DNA of 64,000 bases from positions 1 through 64,000 of the forward strand of contig JAGQDJ010000206.1 of the NCBI GenBank assembly GCA_022885665.1. Reading direction: 5' to 3'. Within the stretch, counting starts at the first letter, position 1. Each line of letters begins with the position of its first letter. The position numbers were made by a program, and so were the translations under genes. Shown piece after piece: positions 24,401 through 34,900 of this stretch. The stretch is from Triops longicaudatus. Its lineage: Eukaryota; Arthropoda; Branchiopoda; Notostraca; Triopsidae. The notes beneath the pieces are model-generated. The model saw nothing but the letters and a program-made list of their open reading frames with translations. It ran no database searches and was not told the DNA's origin.

Positions 24401-27400
24401 TCGGCAAATGTTTATCTGCTCGCCACAGTAGAAGTGAAAGAAACGGATAGAGGCATACACTGGTTTATTTTGGCACAAGTAACGGTGAACATATGGGCAA
24501 ACCACAGGGTAAGAAAATATTTTATTAAACTTTAGCTCTGACGGTTAAATCTCATTCAACGCTAATCAAAAACAAACAACTTAAGTGTGTATGAATCTAG
24601 TTCGCCGTGAGGCGAGTTTTGACCAATTTTAGCTTACTGCATGCACGCTCAACAGACATTTGCGCAGATGACAAAGTTAGGAGATACATACTAAACAGGT
24701 TTGTGTAAGCCGCGGCACATGCAAAATCTTGTACCCAAACGTTGTACAAAATGCTATCTGCGCATCTAGGATTGGCAGTTCTTCCTGCGGGATCACAAAT
24801 TTGCTCTGGGGGTTCGTTGGGTCCCTCCAGCTCATTCACGTCAATCAAACAACGTTCAAGGAGTAACTCATTTTCACTCTTGACCAGTTTCAGAAGCCTG
24901 ATCACATTCCGCAGCGAAACTCTGGCTGGCCGATTTTGAATAGCTTTTAATATCCAAAAGAGGAATGAGTGGTCGGTAAACCGACGAAAAGCTCACAAGT
25001 TCTTTTTCAAGCTGATCTGTGTTTACCCCTGCTCGCTGTGAGATCTTCTGCAAGCTATCGGCAGCGAATTAAGTCAGGATTTACAGCTATTTCAGAGAAC
25101 TGCCATGGGTCTAGAAATCTCGCGCACTTTGATAAGATCCGAATTTTTCGAAATGTGTCATCCAAACTTGTTACTAGCTGGACCCCTACCGGCCTAAAAA
25201 CCTCGACTCGAAAAAGTTGCATAGGATCCTGAGGTCTTTCGTAAGCAGCACTGCCCTGCCATCTTCTTGGAAACATAACCACCATTTTAACTCCGCAGGA
25301 ATCAGAATTTCTCAGGAGACTTTTCCATTCTTTCACTGACGGTGAACGCAAATTTCTTGGCTGTCTCTTGAATTTTCTTAACTATAAACCAAGCAAACTT
25401 TTCTTCGCGTCTCTACCATTAAGTACGCTGTGAGAATATCCAAACCTTTGGTTTGGGGATTTCTTGAAACGGGACCAAAATCGAATAAAAAAATTCAAGG
25501 AACTGCAAGAACATTCGTAAAAGTGCTAGAGCTAAGAAATAGAGATAAGGCCTCGGATGCGACACTACTATCGAATTTGCCTGAGTCAGCAATTTCATAG
25601 AGAGCGACCAGAGATATCCACAAAAACGCTCCCAGGCGCACTAAAATTCCAAGTGCAGCTTTACCACGAGCCCAGCACCGTGTCTGACCCAAGGTCTGAA
25701 GCCTTTTTAACTTTTCGTGCCCAAAATTTACGCTTCTGAATTCCCTCCAAACATCATCCCGCTGACAGGAATCTCCAATAGACTTTGCCAGCTTGTTCAA
25801 AAGACCCAAAAATTAGTTACGTCAACTGTCTCGAAGAAATAATAATACACAGGTTCAAAATATGACAGTAGCACCAAACAAATACAGCACTGGGCATTTC
25901 TTTTATTATTTGCACCTGTAATCAGGGCCGGATTATAATAGAGGCTAAGTAGGCTGCAGCCTAGGGGCCCGTCAAAAAAGTACTCTTTCTCAGCAACACA
26001 CATTCATTAATGGCCGCGGATACGTGAGCCTAGGGGCCCGTAAAGACTTAATCCGGCCCTGCCTGTAATCCGCGAAATTGACCTCCCAATTCAAGGCACC
26101 GTCGAAAGACATACCGACGGTATTCGTCACTCTCAAGCCATGCTGCGAAGCGAAATGCTGCCGCAATGCATGCATGCCGGCACCAGTACTGTCGTTTATT
26201 TCCAAAACCGCCAAAAGTATCTCCTCTATGGCCGTTCTACGAAACGCACAATTAGCACGCGCGACTCCTTGTGCTACCGTCTTGCGTTGAATCTAACAGC
26301 TAATTTTTTTTCTCGCCAATGCGCTGAAGGATTTTTTTTTTCTTAGTTGAACCAATAACACTTCTTATTAACTGTGCTCTTAGACAGGAAAGTGACAAAG
26401 TTCCCTCGTCCATAGCTTGTAGATTCCTTTCTGGACAGCGCCAATTTGCGACTCGAATTGGATTCGATTTACCTCTGAAGATTAGCGTTAAAAAGTGAAA
26501 TCAGCTTAACTATCTCGAGAAAGTTGCTATGACTTAAAGTGCTGTCATTAGGATTGTAAAGTGATTCGTTGGGTCCTGTGACCTCTAAAAGGGATTCCTT
26601 GCTTACCAAGGTGTTCTTACAATTTGAAAAACTCGATGCAAAACATCAATGTTTCTTCGAACTTGAGAAGCTCTTAATTCTTGGAGATCTTTGTTTATCA
26701 GAGTATCAACATGCAACGTTCCTTTTCTGTGCGATAAAAGCCTTAACGCTGTCCTGATGAATTTGAGAATTTTCATAACGCTCTGGTAGGTATAACGAAA
26801 GTCAGAGTACCCAGCGATGAAGCTAAGGAATCTAGAGAGAATACAATGCAGAGGCTACAGTGAAGGCTCTTAATCTTCCTGTCTTCAACGTGAATTGTTA
26901 GCAACGACATGTGAACTTTGGAAGAGAACCATAGTACCGTGTCTTCGGTTCAAAAGGAATGCATTCAGCCCCGACGAATGACGTAGGCTGGACTAGGTGG
27001 TGCTTTAGGAAATCAAGTTTTTGATGAGCATGGCTGTTGCTGGGTAAACTAAACTTGCTGACTTCTGGATTACCAGACTCGTCTGGCAGCCTCCGTCAAA
27101 AATGTTCCGCTCAGGAAATATTGTCAAAGAAGTAGATACTTCGTCATCTCCTACTTAATTGCCTTTGACTAGTTCTTGCTGTTGGAGTCTCGCTCAAATT
27201 CCGAAGGACAATTTTCCCCTAAGTAATCGGATTGTATTGTGACCTGTTTGTTAACATTGCATTTAAATAGACTAGAAGAGTAGAATAGCAAAGGACTAGG
27301 AGTTATTGTGGCAAAGAACCTGATTTTTGGTTACTTTGGGCCTTTCCTGGCCTTTTCGAGTTCAGCAGCTCGTTTTTTCCTCTCTTTTTTGAGCACCGTC

Positions 27401-29833
27401 TTTTCTAGCGGGCCTTTCTCCTTTCATATTCACTAATGTTAACTAGTACTAGTTGTAAATGATTCCAAGAAATTAGGCTGGACAAGTAAAGAGTCAGGAA
27501 AGCTTGAAACTCATAGTAAGAACTTAAAGGCCATCTTGACTTGGCGACAACATTTTCCCTACTGAATCAGAAAGAGTTATGTGCCAAAAGACGCAGTCCG
27601 AAGAATTCAGTTTGTCATCTTGACAAAGTTTGCATTGCGAAGAAAAGTTCGCGGCTGCAGTAGAGCCGGCGAGGTAGGGGAGCTTACCATTGTAGCCCAG
27701 CTTCTTAGCTCCCTCTTACGAAGGCTTATAGACTTTACTTCGCTTGCCTTTCTCTGCAAGATGCAGAGCTCAAGTCACAGGTGCGCAAGTTGCCTTTCAG
27801 GATCCTTGTCCGCTGTAAAGGCCCCGGCCCTCGAAAAGCTTTCAACTATAGCTTTCGAGCACCGGTTCACGCGGCATTTGCCACAATGGCCAGTCCGTTC
27901 CTGAACGCTGTGTTGGCATAGAGGAGCTAGCTGCAGTGTAAGCAAAGGAGTATAATCAATTCTTGATAGGAAGACAACAAAGAGCAACAGCAGACAACTT
28001 TGCGGCAAGAAACTCACTGGGGCTTTGAACGTTGTATGCGGCCAAGGAAACTTCTATGGTGGGAGCAGTAACTCAGGTTTCTTTGAAAATTTTTCTGTTA
28101 GACGCGATGGGTTTCATAAAGCGACCGTTAGGCGCGAGGAAGACGAGAGATACGCCAAGCCCGCTTGAACCAGCGGTGAAGCGCTGCTGTCACCGGCCAA
28201 TCGGCTGCAGCGAAGCGGAGTTGCAAACCTATTGCGCGAAGCCGGTTACGTCATCTCTTAAGTAAAACTTTTACATCCTTGCTAAATTTAGAGAAAAATC
28301 CGAAAACTGTTTTGATGCTTAAATATAACTACTTCTTTGTGTAACGAAATTTCTTGGTAGGCCTACTTTGCAAAGCAGAAGCCAAAAGCTTTGTGGTCCG
28401 AAACTAACACACGCTTTGAAGGTTGTGTGCGGTGAAGGAAATTTTTACGGAGGAACTTTAAACTCAGGTAAAAACACACACACAAAATATATATATATAA
28501 ATGAAATATATATATATATAAATGAAGCGCTTTAAGTTAATATGAGTGACAACTAGGTTCTAGGAAGACAAGACATGCTGAAAGTTCAGAGGATCGTGTT
28601 GTCGAACGCTGTTGTTTCCGATCCATCGGCTGTAGTAACAAGGAATTGCGCGAGTACTGTGCCACGCCTCCGATTCCTGGGTAAGTAATTTTATTACTTC
28701 GCGAGATTAAACGCTATTATTTAGCAATTGCTTCCGTATTCCTATTTTGTACATTCCACTGGATAAATTATAATTTAATAAAATTTTATAAACTATAAAC
28801 TCAATTCAGTCAGTTGTTCTGTTGAATTTTTATCTATTTATTGGGGAAAAAAATGGAAATATTATAAAATTGAAACTTTCGTTTGTCAAGAAAAGGGTGT
28901 TTGCCGTGCATGCTTTTCCGTATGGTCGGTATTTGTTTGATGTTTTCATTGCAAGTTTCTTAGAGAAGCGTCGTAATTATTTGAACTTAGACTATGTAGA
29001 TGTGAATTGAATGTAGAACTACTTGTTCAGTTTTCAAACCTTCTTCTGGTAGGATAGGATGTAGTTTAGTGTTGCTTTGTAGTAGTCTAAAAAAATAAAG
29101 GGGAAAAAAGGGGAAAATTTTCCATTAATCTTTAATAGTTAATTAACATTAAAGTGCCTTAAAAAGTGCTTTCTCATTCAAGATGACTCAAAAGAACTTA
29201 TATATTACTGAAAAGAGCTCAGAATCGTAGATTTTTTCCAACGTAAAACGAATTATGAATCTCATGTTCTGCATGCCTGCATGAAAAGCACTGCCTTGCC
29301 TGCTCTTACATAGGTTCTATACCATTTTTTTCCTTCCCGTCGAACCGAATACTGTTTTAACTCGATCTTTGTATGAAACACTACACGAGTGCTTACAACA
29401 AAGTACCGAACAATTTTGCTTTCAGACGATCCTATTATTTATAAATTTTCTTTTGCACTTGTCACTTTTAGTTTTGTGTAATTATTTTTTTTTTCTTAAT
29501 TTTGACACTGAATTTTAATATTGAAAATCGCATGTGACCTATTGCTTTAGTTTAAGTGAAGGATCCGTTACATTACAAGAGCCTTCCTTCCTTTTAGTTT
29601 TCTCAAGAAACCGAGTTGTAACATCGAGTAAGTTTTTTTTATCTTTGTCTAGGGGGAAGGAAGCGGATTTCGAAGATGGAACTGAAACGGATGTCTCAGC
29701 TTCCTTTGGTGACTCGGTGACCCTGAAGGACACTAGCGCCGAAACGTCAACTTTGCCCACCGTGGACGCCAGTCCTTATTTCATTGAAGTAACCTACGAA
29801 GCTTACACCGGTGACTTGTTTGTGGTTAATTAA
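21036..29833 (+). CDS. Triple insulin-like precursor (three B-A units in one frame)
   Basis: Exons 21036-21213, 21332-21449, 27970-28076, 28132-28261, 28361-28467, 28557-28680, 29653-29833 total 945 bases, 314 residues, with all phases matching (B exons end in phase 1, A exons in phase 2). Signal peptide: hydrophobic run TVGVVVLLTIVGHA. Units: B C35/C47, A C78 C79 C85 C94; B C110/C122, A C153 C154 C160 C169; B C189/C201, A C232 C233 C239 C248. Each B ends CG-x-GNFY and each C region opens with R-K-S/T-R. The A chains have CC-x5-C-x8-C, two residues more than usual before the third Cys. An acidic tail follows (KEADFEDGTETD to GDLFVVN). Units 2 and 3 lack an ATG and signal sequence. Insulin precursors normally hold one B-C-A unit, so the joined model is an inference from phase. 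The alternative is separate genes with distant or shared first exons. Units themselves are certain. Confidence 0.72.
22070..23400 (+). repeat. Degenerate tandem satellite, about 150-190 bp units
   Basis: In the intron between insulin units 1 and 2, the core CAAACCCTAACCTGATACAGC recurs with changes near 22078, 22231, 22378, 22529, 22718, 22897, 23045, 23200 and 23344 (spacings 144-189). Each core is followed by a GAGTAGTAA-like and then a GGC(A/G)CT-like stretch. About nine old units. Related cores, partly inverted, occur in a CNDP2 intron near 34757 and 35645. Confidence 0.8.
23392..23430 (+). mobile_element. hAT-like terminal sequence, one end only
   Basis: CAGGGGCGGACTGGCCACC resembles the CAGRGGCGGA-type ends of hAT elements and abuts the last satellite unit. 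I did not find the matching inverted end, so the element boundary is open. It may be one end of the dead hAT copy that follows. Confidence 0.4.
24597..26700 (-). pseudogene. Dead hAT-superfamily transposase (ZMYM1-like)
   Basis: Reading the minus strand from about 26700 down, pieces of a hAT transposase appear in order but in different frames: KQGIPFRGHR, ESLYNPNDSTLSHSNFLEIV, VGMSFDGALNWEVNFADYR, CLVLLSYFEPVYYYFFETVD, LQTLGQTRCWARGKAALGIL, DPMQLFRVEVFRPVGVQLV and the C-terminal dimerisation motif LSSAQMSVERACSKLKLVK. Frameshifts, stops and an inserted small element (25923-26061) show it is non-functional. The match to animal hAT/ZMYM1-type transposases is from family knowledge. It lies entirely within the insulin-array intron, on the opposite strand. 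Confidence 0.8.
25923..26061. mobile_element. Small hAT-type MITE with intact 8-bp target duplication
   Basis: 139 bp bounded by CAGGGCCGGATTA and its inverse TAATCCGGCCCTG, flanked on both sides by CCTGTAAT (25915-25922 and 26062-26069). Ends and 8-bp duplication are hAT hallmarks. CCTAGGGGCCCG occurs twice inside. Removing it rejoins the transposase sequence, so it inserted after that copy. Confidence 0.92.
27970..28261 (+). other. Insulin unit 2: B and A exons without own start
   Basis: B exon 27970-28076 (107 bp), 55-bp intron, A exon 28132-28261. B core QLCGKKLTGALNVVCGQGNF, RKTR site, Lys-Arg directly before the A core CCHRPIGCSEAELQTYC. The B frame meets TAA a few codons upstream of the GATAG acceptor with no ATG between, so a spliced upstream exon is needed. 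Reading through the donor CTTAA|GTAAAA would stop at once (28263-28265). Confidence 0.9.
28361..28680 (+). other. Insulin unit 3: B and A exons without own start
   Basis: B exon 28361-28467 is 107 bp, exactly the length of the unit 2 B exon, and begins in the same phase after TTGGTAG. A exon 28557-28680. B core KLCGPKLTHALKVVCGEGNF, RKTR site, A core CCFRSIGCSNKELREYC. Only 99 bp separate it from unit 2, too little for a promoter and signal-peptide exon, so it is almost certainly part of the same transcript. Donor CCTGG|GTAAGT is near-consensus. Confidence 0.92.
28486..28523. repeat. AT microsatellite in unit 3 intron
   Basis: Two (AT)n runs, each followed by AAATGAA, within the 89-bp intron between the unit 3 B and A exons. 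A duplicated 20-odd-base block; expected to be length-polymorphic. Confidence 0.7.
29653..29833 (+). other. Tail exon of insulin array
   Basis: Opens after TTGTCTAG with phase matching the unit 3 donor and codes for a Ser/Thr/Asp/Glu-rich, cysteine-free 60-residue tail ending EVTYEAYTGDLFVVN before TAA. Its acidity contrasts with the basic tail of the neighbouring IGF-like gene. No family recognised. Confidence 0.7.
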
Positions 29834-30057
29834 GTAGCCCGATAAGAGGCGTGGCTTCTAATAACAGTCTCGAATTCTCCCCCAGTTTCCTCCCTTAAAT
29901 TGCGTCTCGTAGGTTTCCTTTCCTGTTTGTCTCCCTTTTTATGTTCTCGCATCCCAGAAAGTACAAACACAATTTTAAAACTTTGAGTTTGGAATGTATT
30001 TTGGAAAAAAGTCACAGGCGAATATATTAAGTTAGTCGATTCTACAACAACAAAAAA

Positions 30058-31116
30058 TCAACAATAGTCAAATATTAATGAAGAGATCAGATGACGAGCC
30101 GATGGGCAATTGGCGACAAACGCGTGTAATTTCTTCAAGAAATGATCCGAGCGTTCGTGACGAATATAAGGCGATAGATCAGAGTACCCTCGTACCATTT
30201 CTTTCTCTGATTGACGCAAGTATTCCAGCGTTAACTTGAGATGCTTTTCGCGGCAAATTTCTCGCGCCAAATCCCGAACATAGTCCTTTTTACACAAGCC
30301 AGTGGTGTCGTTTGGACCCATTGGCCGGCTCCAGGTGTCAGGTACCAGCAACAAAACCACGAGACAGAACACGAGCTCGGTCTGGGTGAAAATAATACAA
30401 GTTTGGAACAGAGGACGAAAGAAACAAAAAATTGTCCAGAAATAAAATAAAAATCCTAAACTAATCTGAAATGAAAATAAATACTTGAGCAAAGGCTTTA
30501 AACTAGTTTATTTAACTTATAATAGCCCTTGATTATTGCAAAATAATACAGTCAATAGCTGGAGCTTGAAAAGCGCAAAAAAAAAGGGTCTTAAGCTACT
30601 ACTAATGTTGCTGTTAATGGCAATCTGGCACAGTGGCTTGGTACTGCTGGGAGGCTGCACTCCCCTACAGTGCAGACTATCTAGACTAGGTAAAACCTAC
30701 AGCGTATGCCTCGAGCGGACGGATTTGCTGTTTACATGGGAATAATGTCTTTTTCGAGAGTCTATACTTAAGTTTTAGGTAGTAGACATTCTTAAAGCTG
30801 ACGCTATTTAAGGATTCACCTCACTAACGCTGACAATAATAGTCTTTTGCTAATTTACAGCAATTCTACTCCTAAATTCCGTAGAAGCTCCAGCAAAATC
30901 TGTTTCTGTCCGGCAAACTTCATATCAATATGTGAATGCAGCTGTATAAAATTGTAAATGGAAAATTCACTGAAATGCTTGCCTTTTCATTGAAATTCCT
31001 TCAGAGTTTTGTTAAGACTTATATAAGGATATAAATAAATTTTAAAAAAGGTTTAAAACTGGTTATCACAATCAATAAAAGACAACTTTGAAAACACTTA
31101 CTTTGAGAGCAGACAT
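30058..31116 (-). CDS. Small secreted four-cysteine peptide, possible distant insulin relative
   Basis: Two coding exons: 31116-31102 (MSALK, donor AAA|GTAAGT) and 30381-30058 after a TTTTCACCCAG acceptor, 112 residues. The short first exon completes a good signal peptide (TELVFCLVVLLLVPDTW). The mature part has just four cysteines: C35, C48, C97 and the C-terminal C112. The first pair sits in LCKKDYVRDLAREIC, which recalls an insulin B helix but with 12 rather than 11 residues between cysteines. The second pair lacks the adjacent CC of an A chain and has 14 residues between. Its place beside two insulin-family genes makes distant kinship plausible, not proven. It converges on the triple insulin gene, 224 bp away. 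Confidence 0.68.
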
Positions 31117-31958
31117 GATTAACACAACTCTAAATTTCCACGAAAGGTGGAAAACTATCACAATTAAAGCTCTACAAACAGAAAGCTAACCTAACAGGTG
31201 GTTAAAACTCGACTGAATGCTAAGTCTGACACGCTGCTAGCTTTTTATGTTAAAATCTGTGTCGTCCTATCGAAACATATCCATAAAAAGTGTCCTTTTC
31301 TGTACCAGCTTTTCCTCCCACCTTTTTTGTCTTTCCCACATCTTTCATCAATGAACTTCGGTTTTCCCCGATTCCACGGAGCTGGATGCTGCGAGTTCTA
31401 CAGAAAGATTCCGGATGAGTCTGGTTTAGGGCAGAGAACCAGAAAGAGAACACGAAAACCGGAAATTGGCCTTCATATGCAAGTTTTGAGGGGTTTTGTG
31501 GAGAAAGCCACAGTTTTCCACACATTCAATAGGAGCTCGACCGGCGTTAATTCTTAGAAGTTGCTAAAAAAACCCACCCCAAACCGCGTTATCCCGTTTT
31601 TGGTAGCTTAAACATTAATTAACTCGCTGTAAAGCATTGATTGCTTACGCAGATAAACTACACTGAAAGTTGATAAAAGAGCTCGTTAAGAAATTAACAT
31701 AGTAACGTCGAATAATGACTAATAATGGAAATGAACGCGAATTTTTATATATTTGCGCAAGGCACTTGTATTTCAACCTAAAACACCATTTATGGAAGAA
31801 AAAACGTGAAAGACCAAGAGAAAACGGCGTAACATGCTGAATTCATCCATTTTTAAAATAGCTAACACAAATGGAAGAATTGGATATAGATTTTCACAGC
31901 CGTAGACAAGTTTGTGTCATTGGCTTTATAACGTGATGAGTTGCCGCCAAAAGCGGAG
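31117..31958. other. Intergenic between two minus-strand genes
   Basis: Upstream of the four-cysteine peptide gene and downstream of CNDP2. Long open stretches exist on both strands (about 31198-31557) but resemble no family and overlap each other. Nothing I can support as a gene. Confidence 0.4.
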
Positions 31959-34900
31959 CTACACGCGTGCCACCTCGTGGAGATACGCAGCAAGTACTTT
32001 CGTGCCCTCGATGTAGTTACGAATATCAATCTTTTCGTTCTGAGAATGCGCCCCGTCGTCGCAAGCTCCCATTGGCAGCAACATCACGTTCTTACCAGTA
32101 ACTTCCTGTAAAAAAATCAAACATTAATAGCATATTATCTGCTATGTTATGTGCTATTTTAAAAAATAGCAGATAAATAATTAAAAACATAATAATCAAC
32201 ACTTAAAAAATTAAAAAATAGCAAAATAAAAGTAATTATGGGAATATATTAAATACAGAAATGTTTATGAATATATTAAATATGAATATATTAAAAGAAA
32301 TATAGAAATGAATATATTAAATACAAAATATATTAAATAAAGAAAATAAAAAAATATAACGCCTTCTGGTGGCGATCATGCAAACTCTTTTGATACCTGC
32401 AAATTACATAAGGACAAAAAAAAAATAGAATTGTCCACAAGAAACAATACGATATAAATTTTAACAACTTAATAAAATTATAAATAAAATTTTAGTGACA
32501 TAGACACCGTCTAGGCTTCCTTAAGTGAACTATATCAGTACCTGGAAGGTTAAAGTAACTGGAATGGACCCTCCTTCGCGCGTCATGTCAGGTTTGCATT
32601 TATACACGGTTTCCATGGCTTTAACTCCGGCTTGGTAGTGAGGATGCTTCGGGTCAGAAATCCAGGCACGTCCACCGTGGAAAAGTTCCGCCTTATTTTA
32701 GGGAAATTACTATTTTTAGAATTTTTTTTCTGGATTACCTTGACCATAAATTACTTAATTTAAGAATGCAAGATCCAATTATTTAGGAGAATTTAAATAG
32801 TCTTATATAAAAGAAATAAAAATGAATTTACTTTCATCTTGTTAGGACTGTTTCTTTTGGCCCATAGATCGTTAATATACTTGATGACTATTTCAGCGAC
32901 ACCTTCTGGCGTTTGGTTCGGCACGATGCGAATCGAGAACTTGCCGACGACTTTCTTGGGGATCACAGTCTTGGCACCGTGTTCATAAAACGCACCCTGA
33001 ATGCCGTGCAACGACAGCGAAGGAAAGCGCCATCTGTTCATCAGCAATTGAGCCTGAAATAAAAAGAAAACTCTGATTTAATAAATCATCAATAGCATTA
33101 TGCCAGTCAACCGAATTTACGCCTTAAATAAGAAGCGACTCAATTAACCGAGTTCATTTCATCCGATATTTTTTTACTAAAAAAAATTTCTACCCTATAA
33201 CTTAGTCCCGATTACCCGAATTTCTCCAATTACGTAAAGTAAATGAAGATTTATCGCTCAAGCTAGTTCTTTCGACACGTTTTGGATGTTTATGATTCGA
33301 AAGACTTTCGGTAAATTAAACTCACTTTAACCGAATTCTCAATTAGCATTACAGAGCTCCATTTAACCAAATTTCCCAATTGATTAAGAACTGACTCGAT
33401 TAACCGAGTCAATTGCATTAGAAACTTCTGCCTAACCGAATTTTTTTTGCTATGAAACAGCTCCAATTAACCGCATTTCTGCTTCCTATCAAACTATACG
33501 AAGACAATTACTCTGACTATGTGACGCGTGACTTCGCTCATTTTAGACTTTTTCAACGACGAATAATGATTCTAAAGTTCTCTAAAGGTAAAAAGAGACA
33601 AAACTGACCTTATCTTGTGTCAGGAGACGTTCGGCCCCCAAGTCGGAGCGATAATCTTCAGGGTCAAAGTCGATATCTTTGTACATTTCTTCTTCTTCTG
33701 GCGTAACGGGCGCCACTTGATCCATAATGCCCGGCACGAGGATTTTGCCTTGCTCATCCACCAGGGAATTCATCAGGAAAATCAAGTCCGTCATCGCTTC
33801 ATGCCTAAACCAGCCACAATGCCAATTAAAACCTTGAATTTAAGCCTTTAAAAACTAAAAAAAATATATGTATATATATAAAAAGCAGAAAAATTCAGAA
33901 GAAAACAATACGTTATAAAGACACAGAAATAATATTTCTAATAAAAAAGTTATTGAATATTTTGAAAAACGAAAAATTGAAAAATAATAAAAAATTGAAA
34001 ACCAATTTTAAAAATTTCAATAAAAGATAAACAATTAAAAAATAAAAGATAAGAAAAAGAATCGAAAAATAACAAGCATAAAATAAAATAAAACACAACT
34101 TCAAAAACGGGCAAATAATAAAAAGTACTAAAAATTCGTACACAGAGCCACCAAAGACGCCACTGTGCAAGTCTTTGCAAGAGCATTCCACTTCGATGAG
34201 GAAATAGCATAAGCCACGCAATCCGTACGTCAAACAAGGCTTGTTCTTGCCCAACCAGTAATTGTCCGAAATGCAAACGTAATCCACGCTCTTGAAAAAC
34301 GCCGTGTCCTTCCGTGCGTGGAGCAACTCATCCAAACCCTCGCTCCCGGATTCTTCCATCCCCTCAAAGACGAACTAAGGAAACGTGTTATCAGTCTACT
34401 GAAGCATTAACAAAGCTTAAAAAGAAATTCTCTATAAAAAAAAAAGTGTCTCGAAGTGTTGAAATCGACCAAAATTACTTTCAAGTTAACAGGAATAGGA
34501 ATATTGTTCGCTTGGTATGCTTGCAGAGCATGAATCCATCCCAAAATAGGGCCTTTGTCGTCGGTAGCTCCTCGGCCAAAGAGTTTGCCGTCTTTTTCCA
34601 CCAGAGTAAATGGCTCAGTGTCCCAACCGTCCTCCTATTGAACGATAACAACATTATTTAACCATATTTCCGCATATTTGTATAGCAATTATGTCAAATA
34701 GTTTTCAAAAAGATGAGGAAAACGGAGGTTATCCAAGTACTACGCGTTTTTACAAACCCCAACCCTACTCAACATAGGCTAAAAGTTTGCCCAGCAACGA
34801 CTTGTACACCAATAACAACGCCATCTGTTGTTATTTTTTGTTTTACTACACACGCAGGACTTTATTTAGCGCTCAACTGATCATCAATGATTGGTAAACA

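Noticed and set aside
30605..30745. Short plus-strand ATG frame with hydrophobic start and CRLSRLGKTYSVC, resembling an insulin B chain
   Set aside because: The hydrophobic run is broken by a likely donor (G|GTAAAA) before the second Cys. The downstream Cys-rich stretch (about 30895-30955) does not join in frame with A-chain spacing.
31198..31557. 119-codon open frame containing GCCEFYRK, suggestive of an A chain
   Set aside because: No third or fourth cysteine at insulin spacing, non-ATG start, and an equally long frame on the opposite strand. Composition explains it.
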